Origin: Agrypnia vestita
Lineage: Eukaryota; Arthropoda; Insecta; Trichoptera; Phryganeidae
Assembly (NCBI GenBank): GCA_016648135.1
Contig: JADDOH010001980.1
Span: 1 to 64,000 of the forward strand
DNA: 64,000 nucleotides
Direction: 5' to 3'
Shown here piece after piece: positions 20,985 to 32,786 of the stretch. Every line of letters begins with the position of its first letter. Within the stretch, counting starts at the first letter, position 1. The position numbers were made by a program, and so were the translations under genes. The notes under the pieces are model-generated. The model saw only the letters and a list, made by a program, of their open reading frames with translations, was not told the DNA's origin and ran no database searches.

Positions 20985-21590
20985 TGCATCGTCTTCCCAT
21001 CCGCCAGCGCATCAATTGGTCAGCTTCCGTTCCTTGTTAAATAGATTAATAAAATTCCCCTTAATACCATTAATTATGATAACGAAATAAATACAATTAA
21101 ACACATTGCTATTAACAATGTATATAATTGCGCGTTAATAGTTAGAATGTTAAAATCAAAAATTAATAATAAACTAATTGAAACATATTTATACTCGGGC
21201 AAAAACATTTAAACCACTGATAATACACTTTGGCGAAAAATTCTATATAATAAGATTACAAATTGTTTCCCTACTTACATTAGACATCTTTTAAATTCAA
21301 AAACAAAAATAGGTAGATATGTTGGAAAAAAGAGGGATATATGCAATAACTTGCAGAGACTGATAAAAAATATATAGGCCAAACCACTAGAAACTTAAAT
21401 GCACGCATAAAAGGACATCGCCGCTGCTTAAAAAATAACAATTTCTCCGAATTTTATAATTATCATTCTTTCGATACTCACAAATTAAAATTACTCCACT
21501 CGGTTCCTCATAGAGGATGGATTGTAAACCGTAGAAATTCTATAAAAATTGAATTCTAGAAACATATTAATACATAATATCACATTACAG
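20985..21590 (+). pseudogene. Penelope-like element remnant: end of reverse transcriptase plus GIY-YIG endonuclease
   Basis: Read across several frames: HQLVSFRSLLNRLIKFPL..NTIKHIAINNGYN (the linker after the RT in Penelope elements), SKINNKLIETYLY, then GIYAITCRD..KKYIGQTTRN followed by LNARIKGHRRCLKNNNFS, the GIY-YIG nuclease start with its Y..GQT.R-L--R---H pattern. Single-base gaps and stops interrupt it. The core reverse transcriptase is absent. A hammerhead-like motif follows about 120 bp after the coding end (21708-21739), as in intact elements. Confidence 0.75.
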
Positions 21591-21707
21591 TCCACTTCAC
21601 CACTCCTAGAGCTTTTTGGGAAAAAAACACCCTTCCCCACCGCGCGCCCCCCTGACATACCCGATTATATTTATAAATTTTGAATTTAAGTTAGTTATTA
21701 TCTATAC

Positions 21708-21739
21708 CTGATAATGAGAGGGATTGCTCCTCTCGAAAC
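21708..21739 (+). ncRNA. hammerhead-like core motif (PLE type), copy 4
   Basis: CTGATAA (one change from CUGANGA), T, a perfect six-pair stem GAGAGG/CCTCTC with a 7-nt loop, then GAAAC. It is the best paired stem II of the set, and lies downstream of GIY-YIG remains on the same strand, supporting a Penelope origin for the family. Confidence 0.5.
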
Positions 21740-21959
21740 TATAGTAGTAATTTAATAACCGTAACGGTCTAAACCCCTTACCTCAATTCTTACTCGGCTA
21801 GCTCGTTCCGACGTTTTGAGAAGGCAGCAGAGCGGACTCTGAGAAATCTCAGAGCGGCGTGTCAAAGTCCGAAGTCTCGAGAGAGAAGTTAAATAGTGTA
21901 CATTTTCAGGATTTTACGACAATGAGGGGAAGATATAGAGAAAGATGTTGACTGTTTTT

Positions 21960-24020
21960 GAAGTAATTATTTATTAGAAATAACCAGAAGGGTTTTTCTC
22001 AAATATTAGATTACATACATAGGTTACATTTTATATAAAAGGATTACAAGTATTGACACAAATAACAAAATAACAATTTATAATAACAAGAATAACTTGC
22101 CTGCCTATAATGTTAATATTGAATCTACGGTGCACCGGAAACTGAAGATGATTTTTGTATAATTAATTATAAACATATATTCTTTATAATGGGACTTATT
22201 CCTCTTTTAGCTGGTTTTCTATAACAATTACCTTAAATGAACACTTTTACATTAATAAAAATTATAGGACCATTTTAGTTGACATATAGTTTTTAAGCGG
22301 AGATAACATAAGAATAATTAAAACACTGTAGATACAATAAAAATACAGGAACTTGAGTATGGAAAATATCTAAGAATAGGTTTAGAAATCTCGTAAATTG
22401 GGCAGTCGTTTTATAAACAGTAGAGAGTACAAGCACTCGTACGGGTATAGTAGAAAAACTGTAAGTTGAGAATTACTCACTGAATGTTGGGTTTATTATA
22501 ACCAATGACTCACTAACTGTTGTCCATGTAAGGTGATAAAGGGAGAGTAGATTGGCCTTGCATCACTATACAAGACTGTTGTCATCAGGAGTTGAACAGA
22601 CCGTGTGGTCACACGCGTCGTCTCAATAAAACAACTTCAGATAGTTATGTAGAAATTCAAGATGTCACGGAGAGTTATGTTTTTTTAATTAAACTTGTCT
22701 ATTTTGCACTACTAGTAGCGATGATTTAATGGTTTGTATTTTTAGATGTTTCCAATAGAATTATGTCGCTAACCAGAACCGTTAAGATTCTCTTTATGTT
22801 TTATTTATAGAAGATATTGAGTTCCTTTATATCGTCCACTCCACAAGTCAAGAAACAAGTTTTTATATGGTTTGAGTTTGTTTTATGTTATGAGTATTTT
22901 AGTTATTATTAAGTTAAAGGTGATATAGATAATGTTTATTTTATTTCTTTAGATTATTTGAATTTATCACTGGTTACCGAGGTGATTCTGGGATACTCAA
23001 AGGGCTTTCACCACTATTTAAATTTTATATTAACATTTATAAATTTGGTTCTCCCGCTTGGGGTATACAGTTGGATGGAATATATTATCCTTTACTGAAC
23101 GGTTGCGGCACTTATTTGTCACAGATTATTACTCGTGTTCTAATGATACACTATTATTATTACAATAACTGGAGGTAATTTTACACTCTGATACTACGCA
23201 AAATTTACGAGTTGAGAAAACTTCTGGAGACTAAGGTAATTTCTTTGTATGTTTTTTAGTATCAAGACTTTTGACGAGATCTGCATCCGTTGGCGAATTT
23301 ATGTATCTTTTGACGATAATAGTTTTACCGGCATTCGAGACGCCGCGCTATTATTTACGTGTCAAAAGAAATAATGTTTTTCGAAGCCGATGGATCGCAG
23401 ACTGTCTGGTTTGATGATTTGTTATTGCATATATATTATATGGTAAGAAGACGTTAAGGTTGAACCTAGCGTAGAATTTGCCCGCAGCGTGAATACTTAT
23501 CAGAAGGTTACAAAGGTTGAGATGATATATACGGCAATGCGTGACCCTTTGCTACACGGCGACATTCTTTGCTCACTACGTTTCGCTTTCGCGGCAACGT
23601 GCGGTGTGTCACGCTAGTAAGTTGGGATAATATTCGCTCGAGCGTAGAAAGGTCGGGTTGACAATTAGTGTCCGCGTATCCTTTACCTTTGCCCTCTGCA
23701 TGCGGGGGCTTGCTTTCCTTGCTATCATTTATACTATTGTAAGAAAGTAAATTGTTGACTCTTTTCTCTCACTTATATACATTAAGCGCAATTATTTGCA
23801 ACGCAGAACGAGATACCTAACCTTTTATCTCCCATTGTTTTAAAATTTAGGTTAATCGCGATAAGTCACATCCGGTGGCTTCATAACGGAGCATTAACCA
23901 GACGTTTTTTTAAAATTCAAGGTTATTTGCATTGCAATATTTATAATATTTATTTCACAACGTGAATTTCTGTTTCCTTTTTTATGACTTAAATCGTAAC
24001 GATTTTTGAATCGTTACATA
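21960..24020. other. AT-rich stretch, no gene seen
   Basis: No coding frame of note on either strand and no known repeat recognised. A CpG-richer patch at 23330-23700 has no splice-bounded open frame. Confidence 0.5.
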
Positions 24021-24411
24021 ACTCATATTGTGTGTGTGTATTACAGAGTAAAGTAAAAAATATTTTAAATTTAGAGTATATTTCCCCTCATATACCCTCC
24101 CTTTACCCTCGGCCGAGCAGAGGGATCAAGCCCTCCGCCTCTCGCCTGCCAAGCGTTGTGTTGGAGTTGTTAGCGCGGAATTATATTGGCGCACTGACCC
24201 GGGACCAGCTTGGGAAGCGGATGACCATCAGGAATGGCCGTTACAACCGCTGCATATTGATAGTCTATTCCATTAAACCGACGCTCGCTTTGTTCTTGAA
24301 GTGTTGCCTCCCGCTTGCAGGCGGCTGTCTGAACCCGTTAGGATAATTACCCTTTTCTTCGTTTCATTTGGGAGCCTGACATTGCACTAACCTGGAGATA
24401 TTTGTTTGCAG

Positions 24412-24513
24412 CAGATGCCGACGGAAGCTGAGAAGATCCGGAGTGGCAAGTGGCTTCCTCGTGCTGACCTTCCCAGGCCACCGAACCGGGCTCCGATGGA
24501 TGTGTCGTCTTGA
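24412..24513 (+). other. candidate terminal exon of an unidentified gene
   Basis: The acceptor tttgcag ends at 24411; the following 102 bases read QMPTEAEKIRSGKWLPRADL, then PRPPNRAPMDVSS and TGA. Composition is coding-like (GC-rich, charged/Pro-rich). An upstream GC-rich frame (24032-24346) may be related. No family recognised, and low-complexity chance cannot be excluded. Confidence 0.3.
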
Positions 24514-24905
24514 GCCCTAACTTCGCTTCTATATTATATAAGCGAAAGATTGTGGACACTTTTAGTAAAGCATCTTTAAAAAATATGAATCTAAAAATGT
24601 ATCAATATTGTTAATGTCCATTGGGCTTATAATAATTGTTCCGTACAGGACTTTAAATGCCATAGGCTCGCCGAGCGCGAGGCATAAAAACAAACAATAA
24701 TGTGTGTAACATTTGTGTGAACAATAATGTGATTAAGTGTTTATTCTAGGTTTATTTAATATTATAAGTTTATGCATGTTTAATAGTATTATGAATGGAG
24801 AGAAAGTGATTCATTCTAGAAATGGCGGTAGGCGGAGCGAGGACTTAATTGCCACCGCCGCCATCTTGTTTATTGTTCTCCACTAATGAGATTATAATGA
24901 CCGAT

Positions 24906-24958
24906 GGCGGGCGCCCCGCCCCCCGCTATGGCGCCAGCGGGGGGTGGGGCCCACCCGC
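24906..24958. repeat. very GC-rich hairpin
   Basis: GCCCCGCCCCCCGCT (24913-24927) faces AGCGGGGGGTGGGGC (24936-24950) around ATGGCGCC, and GGCGGG faces CCCGCC outside. This is a strong stem in an AT-rich setting. An open frame on plus (24849-25040) crosses it and is judged spurious. Confidence 0.6.
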
Positions 24959-25579
24959 CATGCAGGTATTTGCTAATGACAGCCTTTGTGTGAATGAAAA
25001 TTGTTTGTCATTCATTAATATGTTCCATAATTTGTCATAAATATGTGTGATAATTTGTCGCTCACATTTTGAGTAAATAAATAAATTTATGTGTAATGAT
25101 GGTTTCTTCCGCGATTGACCGGAGAACATTTTGAAATAAAAGTATCCTGCGTAACGCGCAAAACATCACCAAGATGAATGATATTAAATTGAACCAAACC
25201 CGACATGTCGTATATCACCGCAATCGGCATGTCATTTCCTATTAGATTTCGTCAGAAAAATTGATATTGGATTAGTCTGAGAGGAGATGCAGCTTAAAAT
25301 CGAAATCGCCCCTTTCAAGGCGATTTACGAACCAGGCATAATGTAGTTCACACGCGGATGTGTCAGGCGTTCATTTTGGTATTTAAATGACAGATGCAGT
25401 ACTTTTCTGTCATGAGATATCTTTAAAAAACCGGCCGAAATTGGCCGCCGCTGCACGGTATCACAGCGGCTTTCGGGTCGACCCAGCGGAGATGCGCGCG
25501 GTCCACCACGGACAGCCTCTGGGTGAAAGTAAGATGCATCTCCCCACTCTCACTAATCCGATTTCGACCGTTAAAATCC

Positions 25580-26010
25580 CGTTATGTCTAGTTTTAGGGG
25601 TATAAATAAAGGATGGTTTCGTGGACGGGCATCCTCAGTTTTCGGAAACATTTTTTACCTTGTTACTCTGCCCGTTCGCGAAGCCGAATTTTGTGAAAAA
25701 ACAGTGTTTAATTTCTAAATTTTCTAAGTGTTAGATTTTTTTGTGTTTTTGAATAATTTAAATTCTTCCTTTTTTTAAAATTAAATTCATTCGTCTTCGC
25801 CTGTGGTAAAAATATATACCACGGTGAATTTCTGATACCGCGAGGCGGAGACCCACCCTATTAGCCTATTTTTTAATTCCGGGTGAGCTTTCAACATTTT
25901 TTTTTGGGTTAAAAAATAGCGTCGAGATTGGTGCGCAGCGCTTGTGCGTACCAATAATCCAAATCATTTGAATGATGAGTGTTCATTTTTTGGTGTATTC
26001 GCAATTCAGT
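25580..26010 (+). promoter_or_regulatory. promoter-like block, possibly an LTR
   Basis: GGTATAAATAAAGG at ~25600 is a good TATA box, followed about 30 bp later by CATCCTCAGTTTTCGG, an initiator-like site. Downstream is an inverted pair GGTAAAAATATATACC and TGGTGCGCAGCG / TGCGTACCA. No coding sequence follows, so an orphan retroelement promoter is as likely as a host one. Confidence 0.3.
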
Positions 26011-26385
26011 GACTTTATATTTGTTCAAATCTTCAAACACCGCTTGATCGACCACTGGACCAAAAGGTTGACTTTATGATTTTTATGTTTTTTATTTTTA
26101 TGATTTTTATGTGACCATCAATGGTTTTGTGACCGTTAGTGTCGCTAGTTTTATGTACTGGATCGAGTGATAAGATATGTTAACCTAGTTTAATGTTTAT
26201 ACTTGTTAATTTTTTTAATAAATACTTATTATTTCTAATTCTTCAATAATAGCAAAATATCTTACCTAGGGTTTTAAGAAGTTTTCACATTAGTTCCTAT
26301 TTTTTTATACAACTCACATTTATCAATTTTTTGTTTTTTTGTTTATGTATTTACTTCCAATTTTAATTTTTATTATATATTGTAT

Positions 26386-26440
26386 CCTGATGATGGGACC
26401 ATTGAAAAATGTCATTTATTTAATAAATAGTGGTTTTATA
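26386..26440 (+). repeat. PLE-type 3' motif, degenerate
   Basis: CCTGATGATGGGACCATTG followed by AAAAATGTC and TTTAATAAATAGTG. It has intact CTGATGA but GAAAC is lost. Same family as the right arm of the foldback at 1855-2120 (TGTATC..TGA.GGGACC). Confidence 0.45.
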
Positions 26441-26698
26441 CAAAGTGTTTTATTTTTATTAATCATATTTTAAATATTAGACGTAGTTCACAGCTATTTA
26501 GAGGCTTTGCATTTGAAAAATACGAGCTGAAATTTTTCAGCAGGTTTGGAAAAAATATTAACAAATTTACAGATAAGCGACTTAATACTTGAATATTATA
26601 AATTCATTCGCTTTCATACAAATCTAATAAATAAATTAAAACATTGCAGATATTCTGGTTCAAATTGTTGCCTTTTACATATATTTATTATGTAGATA

Positions 26699-27080
26699 AT
26701 GTTACGGACAGACACGCCCGTAACAAACAATTATTTTAGAATAGGGTGGATCACCGATTACTCGCCTGTCTGCTGTGCTCCGGGCGTCGTGACGTCACTG
26801 ACGATGAGTCACAACTTGCTTCTAAATCTTGATGATAATGATGATACTTGGGAAACACCGGAGAGCAACGCTACGATCGACGGTGTTTCTTCAGGGGTTT
26901 TAATTCACAACAATTTACACACAAGAAAATAAAAAGCAGAGTTTTTGTTTCAGAAGGAAACCTAGCGAAAAACAGGCAGAGTGACGTTATAAAAACTATT
27001 TGTCGCACATACACGGCAACAAATATTTACTGGCACTAAGGCACTGAGAGCACTGTAATTTCGCTAGGTTTTCGCAGCCT
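26699..27080 (+). mobile_element. LTR-like fragment (tentative)
   Basis: Starts TGTTACGG with a short hairpin GTTACGG / CCCGTAAC, then a CpG-rich 300 bp block with TGACGTCA (26789-26796, cAMP-response-like). No polymerase or gag frame and no matching second LTR were found. Confidence 0.25.
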
Positions 27081-28623
27081 TTTTATTTGGGTCCAGCCAA
27101 AATAACGGGAAAATAACTGCCAAAAAGGGATTAGTGAAAGAGGGGATTTACATCTTTATTGTAGGCATCGGCGTAACGTGGTGGACCACGGAAGCTGTGC
27201 GCTCGGCCTAGCGGAACGACCGCTGGGCGCCGGCGATACCGTGCATCGGCGGCACATATCTCGCGGCGCGCGGATATTTTTTAAGATAAATCCGCTCTCT
27301 CATATCTCCCGCTAATGAGTCATATGTCAAAATGTGCGTCTGACATGCCCGCATGTGGGTGTAATACGCAGATTACTGTCCGGGCATGTCAGCGCTTGCA
27401 AATCACGTGCATGTGACAAAAAATGAAACTTTTTTATTTATGATAATATCTAAATTATTAATATCGCATCAGGTAGCCCTTGTTTTTCTGAAGAAAATGA
27501 CACCTCACACTTTAAGTATTGAGCTCTCTAGCGATAGTGAATCTAAATTTAGCGCCGTACGAAAAAATGTACGGCGCGCTATCTCAAGTCACGAGCCGTG
27601 TGGGTGTCAGTTGTTACCTGCCCCATTTCTATTGGTCCGGAGATGCTGAGCAAATACACTGTAGCTGACCGCTCCGTAGGCGACTACCTGATTTTTACTT
27701 TGCAATTTTATCTCAAAACAAAATTTAAAATATTTAATTAAGCGCGCCCGCGGCCCGAGTGACTCATCGTGAGATTTTAATCTCTCTCCCTCGGCCGCGG
27801 TCGTCGCTCTAATGGATGACTCATTAACGGGACCCTCATTGACAGTTATATACATAATTATCAAACACATATTTACAGTTATTTTTAAGCTATTTTGCCT
27901 TTACGGCCTGGACCCTATACATGATTCAAGACATTTATTAATATTTAATATTGTAACACATTTCAAAATTAAGCAAAAATATTTTCATTCTTCGATTTTT
28001 GATCCTGTGCGAACCAGATAATATATAATATTGATCCAAATTGATGACGAGAATAATCTTATTTGAATGACTGAAAATTACAATATTTTAATAAATGTAT
28101 TTAGAAAGAAATATGGGTTTTATATTTATTTATTTAAATAATTGGTAATATTATAATATAGGTATATGGTACCTAAAACTTATTTGTAAAAGAAAAATCT
28201 ACTACTCCGCGAGACCGGCGTGTCAGTAGGTATTTTGTTTTTCAGGGTACATAATTGGTTTTGTTGCCATAAAGCATAACAAATAAAAAAATTAGGGTTA
28301 TCAAAGATACTTAATTTTCCACAAAAGGCAACAATTTAATAGTGTTAACATTATTAATTAATATTAAGAAAATATTGGGAATGTTTAAACATAACTCGTT
28401 CACAATATTAATAAACACATTAATATACTTTATAAATTGTCAGAAAAATCTTATTTATTATAAAGAAAGTACATAAATATAGAGAAAATTAATCATAATT
28501 CTATTTTATTATAAATAATAATTAAATGTCTATCTATTCAAGAAAATGTAAGTTTTTGAAATTGAATAATTTGTGAGTTTATAGAAATTATAATTTCCAC
28601 ACACAAATTATTACATACACATA

Positions 28624-28766
28624 CAGTAGACGGCAAACATCTTGAAATTTTATGGCGTAGTGGGGGGAAGTTTGCGCATGTACCATTCCACCAACGAGAC
28701 CCAAATTTTGTCTTCTGTGCATTCCCCCACTACGCCAAAGAATTTCAAGAAGTTTGCCGGCAACTG
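28624..28766. mobile_element. 143-bp MITE of Tc1/mariner type flanked by TA
   Basis: TA at 28622-28623 and 28767-28768 flank an element whose ends, CAGTAGACGGCAAACATCTT and the complement of CAGTTGCCGGCAAACTTCTT, pair on through GGCGTAGTGGGGG (arms about 45 bp). It is non-coding; the two open frames that overlap it on both strands are by-products of the inverted structure. Confidence 0.75.
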
Positions 28767-28999
28767 TACATTGTCACGTTCAAGGTCTTTTGGAATTAGG
28801 GATGTTGGTCTAACCGGTGACACACTAACCGTTATCTGAAATTTGTATCTGATGTGGTAACTGATTTTTCGTAATTCGACGGGCAACAATTGGTACTAAA
28901 CGACAGTTATATCTCAGTTTTCAATTATCGATACAATTAGACACAAATCTCAAGTATCTGTAAAAATAACGGTTCCACCATCACTATTTGGGATGTTTA

Positions 29000-29290
29000 T
29001 CTCCCGGGACTGTCAGCTCAACCAAGAAGACCTGCTGGAGTGCTCCTGAGTGCAGGGCTGTCAGCTCTCGGTGCTGCAGCAGCTCTCTCGGGAACACATA
29101 GTCGGGGCCACAGTTAGTCTCCAGTCGGCGCTTTTTGAATATTGAAGATTACATTTTTGATTCCCTCCTTCCACTTTCCCCGGGCCTCGCGACGTTGATT
29201 GTGTAACTTCTCCTTGGTCAAGCCTTGTTCAGGACCGAAAACTATGCTGCGCTCCAAATATACTCCAACAAGAAACAGTGAATACAAATA
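29000..29290 (-). pseudogene. coding-like remnant of unknown element
   Basis: On minus two adjoining frames look coding: LERSIVFGPEQGLTKEKLHN then RRLETNCGPDYVFPRELLQH and ELTALHSGALQQVFLVELTV. Stops and a frameshift separate them. The VELTVP ending occurs in proteins linked to retroelements, but I cannot name the family. Confidence 0.3.
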
Positions 29291-29504
29291 TAACTAAAAA
29301 CATTTAAAATACACACAAGTTAATCAAAAAAATTTTTGATGACACGCTTTTAATACGGGAAACATTATTTAATTTTAATTTTCGAAAATTCGAAGTGTTA
29401 TATCTTATTTAATACTTATTATTTAAGCGTCAATTATCTTTTATTTAGTAATCAGGTCATTGAATTATACATATATATTTTTATTTTAATTTTTATTAAG
29501 AATA

Positions 29505-29697
29505 CATATTAGTATACATATACAGGGTTATTTGTAAAACATTGATAACCTTGCATTCCAACCTTGATTATAAGTCGAAAATGTTCCAGCGATTATGACC
29601 ATATTAGTATACATATACAGGGTTATTTGTAAAACATTAATAACCTCGCATTCCTACCTTGATTATAATTCGAAAATATTTCAGCTATTATGACCTT
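29505..29697 (+). repeat. 95-bp tandem duplication
   Basis: ATATTAGTATACATATACAG and the following ~75 bp occur twice (TACAGGG at 29521 and 29616), about 93% alike. A related downstream part (GGAGATATGCGACATCAAAG) resembles 52220-52240. Confidence 0.75.
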
Positions 29698-29844
29698 ATG
29701 TCAATAATTGAGGAGATATGCGACATCAAAGTTTGCATTTTTTTTGTTAATATTTCTGTCTTATTCAAATAAAAAACAATACCAATTTGTTCAATACAAA
29801 GATTTGAATATACTCAAAACACAGTATAAGGCCATTTGAACGAT

Positions 29845-29965
29845 TAAAAAAGTAGGAATAATATTTTTAGATTTCAAAAAAGCATTCGACACATTCGACA
29901 CATTCGACACACATTTTACTGACAGTAATTGATGAATGCGGAATACGAGGACAACTAAAAAACTA
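29845..29965 (+). pseudogene. LINE reverse transcriptase fragment with a triplicated motif
   Basis: GIIFLDFKKAFDT (RT motif A) followed by DECGIRGQLKN in another frame. CATTCGACA is repeated three times at the point of the break, probably by slippage. It is joined directly to the opposite-strand RTE tail at 29966. Confidence 0.7.
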
Positions 29966-30545
29966 ACTAACTTACCATCACGCCGTTTCCCCGTGGGGGT
30001 AGGCAGAAAGGATAGAGCGCCATACTCTTCTGTCCTGACATACAACTTTCGCTTCGTCTACATTCATACATCTTCGCATGCAAGCTCGACGGTTGTTCAG
30101 GTTTCTCACAGGACCATCTTCCAGTATCTGGTTAATCTGGTCATGCCACGTCTTCCGTGGTCGCCCTCTCTTTCTGGTGCCGTCAACACATGCATCATAT
30201 ATCTTTCTTACCATTCTTTCCTCATTCATTCGCTCAACATGGCCAAACCACCTGAGCGACCCTATTTTTATTCTATGTACCTATTATGCTACGATCAACT
30301 TTACATTCATTCCTAAAATCTTCATTCTTTACTCTATCATACATGGATTTACCACACATAGGTCTAAGGGACCTCATCTCCACTGCATTCAATCTACTTT
30401 CGTTCCTCTTCTGCCAGCTCCAGGCTTCACTTCCAGTGTCGGTACTAGAACTCCATTATGTACCGCTGGTTTTGCCTCAGTAGACATATTTCTATTAGAA
30501 ATTATTGCATTCAAAGCACCGTTCACCCTATTCCAACAACTAAAA
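29966..30545 (-). pseudogene. RTE-type LINE tail, longer copy
   Basis: From the 3' end: GETA / RVWRSILSAYP, GRPRKTWHDQINQILEDGPV, RMNEERMVRKIYDACVDG (one 83-codon frame, 29978-30229), then further upstream WFGHVE and, frameshifted, AVHNGVLVPTLEV and RRGTKVDCMQW near 30400. Several frameshifts. A TAACTAAC tail marks the 3' end. Confidence 0.8.
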
Positions 30546-30549
30546 AATG

Positions 30550-32570
30550 GCTAAAAAATTACATGACAAACACAAAACGTACACTGTGTGGTTGAAACTA
30601 TCTATGGTTGAAATAATGAATTCGTTATTAAACCATATAAATCGCCGGTTTTAAAATGTCAGAAGTATTTCAAGATATTCAAAACATACAATGGCAGATT
30701 TTTAAAATCTCGTTCCTGATAATAAATAGGTTTCGGGCCGCATATAAAAGCCTGGCGGGCCGCAGGTTGTGTATGGCTGGATTAGATGGAGTACATTTAA
30801 TGAGCTACGCTTACGAAAAGTAGAATTATTTCAATGGTATTTTGGCTCGGTACAATATAATATGATTATTAACGTAAAACCTGCAAATTAGCAATTGTCT
30901 CTCGGTTGGCGGATACGTGGCGGCATTCGTATTGAAATGATATCAAATTGACAAACCCAACATTTATACCTGACTTACAGGGACACTTGGCACTCTCCTA
31001 CTTTCGTGCCCTTATCACAATTAACCAAAGGCCACAGATAAACATTTATTCTGTACAGGGCTACACTTTTTGTGTAAAGCATTCTTGGGGTACATTTTTT
31101 ACGAACATGACGCAATACAGCTTATCCATTTTTATTATGACCGTTGCAGATAGCCAAAGCATCATTTATAATAGAAGATTATAAATATTTAAATGAGTAA
31201 AGAACAGCGCTCGTTTAGAATGGTCAAAATGTTCAAAGAAAATTTATATAAATATGATAATTTATCGCGAACTTATTTTTGAGTATTACGTAGTTGGTGA
31301 AAATAAAGCTACGCTGATATCTACAATTAACAGTCATATCAAGAGTCAGTCACTAAAGATAAACACGATCAAAATGTAGAAATAAGAGTATAATTCGCAA
31401 AATTGACGAAATTGTATTATTATTATTATTTATTTTTTATTTTTATTTTATATTAAAACTACATTTAAATCATAATACATTTGTCTATTACAATCTACTT
31501 ATATACATTTTATTTTATTGCTTTGCCTCTCCAAAAATGAGACGTGCTCATGTGCTTGGTGAGGGGCTTACACTTTATTAGTTTATTTTGGATTTGGCTT
31601 ATTTGTTCCTTAGCTATATGTCTTGTTATGCATTGTCAAATTGTATCGATCTAAAGTGTTGGTTTATTTTTTTCTTTAATTGTTGTAAGTCATCGATTTT
31701 CTTAATATCTGTAGGTAGGTTATTGAAGTTTTTTATGCCCAAGTATATGTAGTTTTGTTGACACAGTTTGTATTATATTTTGTTGACACAGTTGGTATTA
31801 TATTTTGGGATTTTAAAATTATTTTTGAATCTTAATGATGTGTTTTTTTTTCAAATTTAGCAGTTTCTTTAATTAGTTGTATAATTGACGTTTTTTTATA
31901 AACATTCTCTAATTTTGGAACTTGGAATTTAGAGAAAAGTAATTGTGTAGAGAAGGTTTTTATAGGTACAGGTACAGGTACAGAGAAGGTTACAATCAGT
32001 CATTGAAACATTAATCATATTAATTGATAACATATCTATAAGAAAATTAAATTACGAAGAATTAAGAATATGGGTAAATTTCAAATATAGTACTAGGTGT
32101 CCGCTGCACGGCTACGCATACAATTTAGCCTGGCGGCAGACTCACTGATGATTAAGTAACGAAGAAGAAGAAGAAGACGGATTCACTGATGGTTGAGTAA
32201 CGAAGAAGAAGATTGACGGAAAACACTTTCCGGTGACGCCCCGATCGCGAAGATCGGACTGCGCGTTCGGGAGATTGTACTATAAGATTCGATAGAAGAA
32301 GAAGAGAGCTATCTATGATATTTTTCCAAATTGAAATCGGATGATAAATGACCGAGTTGTGAAAGATCGAGTGGGGAGAGAGAGAACCTCAACTTGTAAA
32401 AACCGAAGGGTGTAAGAAGAAGCCGCTGCGCGCCCGAAGCCGCGCAAAGGTTAGTGAATCAGACGGCTCCCACTTTGCGGTCTTAAAAAGGCACGGACAT
32501 GCTGCGCCCGTCTAAGACTTTTTAAATTTTCGAAATCGGACATCGCTTCGTGGAGATGTCCATGAAAAAC
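30550..32570. other. stretch without gene; hAT-like footprint and GAAGAA repeats
   Basis: At ~30735 GGGCCGCATATAAAAGCCTG followed by GCGGGCCGC resembles a small inverted element. At 32158-32215 a ~50-bp unit (CACTGATG.TTGAGTAACGAAGAAGAAG) occurs twice. 32390-32570 is a GC-richer dispersed-repeat-like block running into the CCTAA run. No open frame of interest. Confidence 0.4.
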
Positions 32571-32575
32571 CCAAA

Positions 32576-32675
32576 AACCACAACCTAACCCAACCTAATG
32601 TAACCTAAACCAACTTAACCTAACCTAAACCAACCTAACCCAACCTAACCTAACCTAATCTAACCCCACCTAAGA
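32576..32675 (+). repeat. degenerate interstitial CCTAA (insect telomere-like) array
   Basis: About 100 bp of CCTAACC / CCTAA units with scattered changes (AACCTAACCTAAACCAACCT). (TTAGG)n is the usual insect telomere repeat. It is short and imperfect, so it is not a telomere; a second short run lies at 44558-44580. Confidence 0.8.
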
Positions 32676-32786
32676 ATCTGGAAGCAATTTTACCTAAGAA
32701 AATATTTTTCCAATTTTACAGTACTAATGAGACATCTATAAATTTTTTAGAAGCTTTATTTTAAGAAATACAATCGATAGTATTTA

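Noticed and set aside
26699..27039. Possible paired LTRs around 26.7-27.3 kb
   Set aside because: No second copy of the TGTTACGG end and no internal coding region, so only a tentative fragment is listed.
28642..28889. Open frames on both strands
   Set aside because: They arise from the inverted arms of the 143-bp MITE.
32576..32675. True telomere or chromosome end
   Set aside because: Too short and degenerate, with unrelated sequence continuing on both sides.
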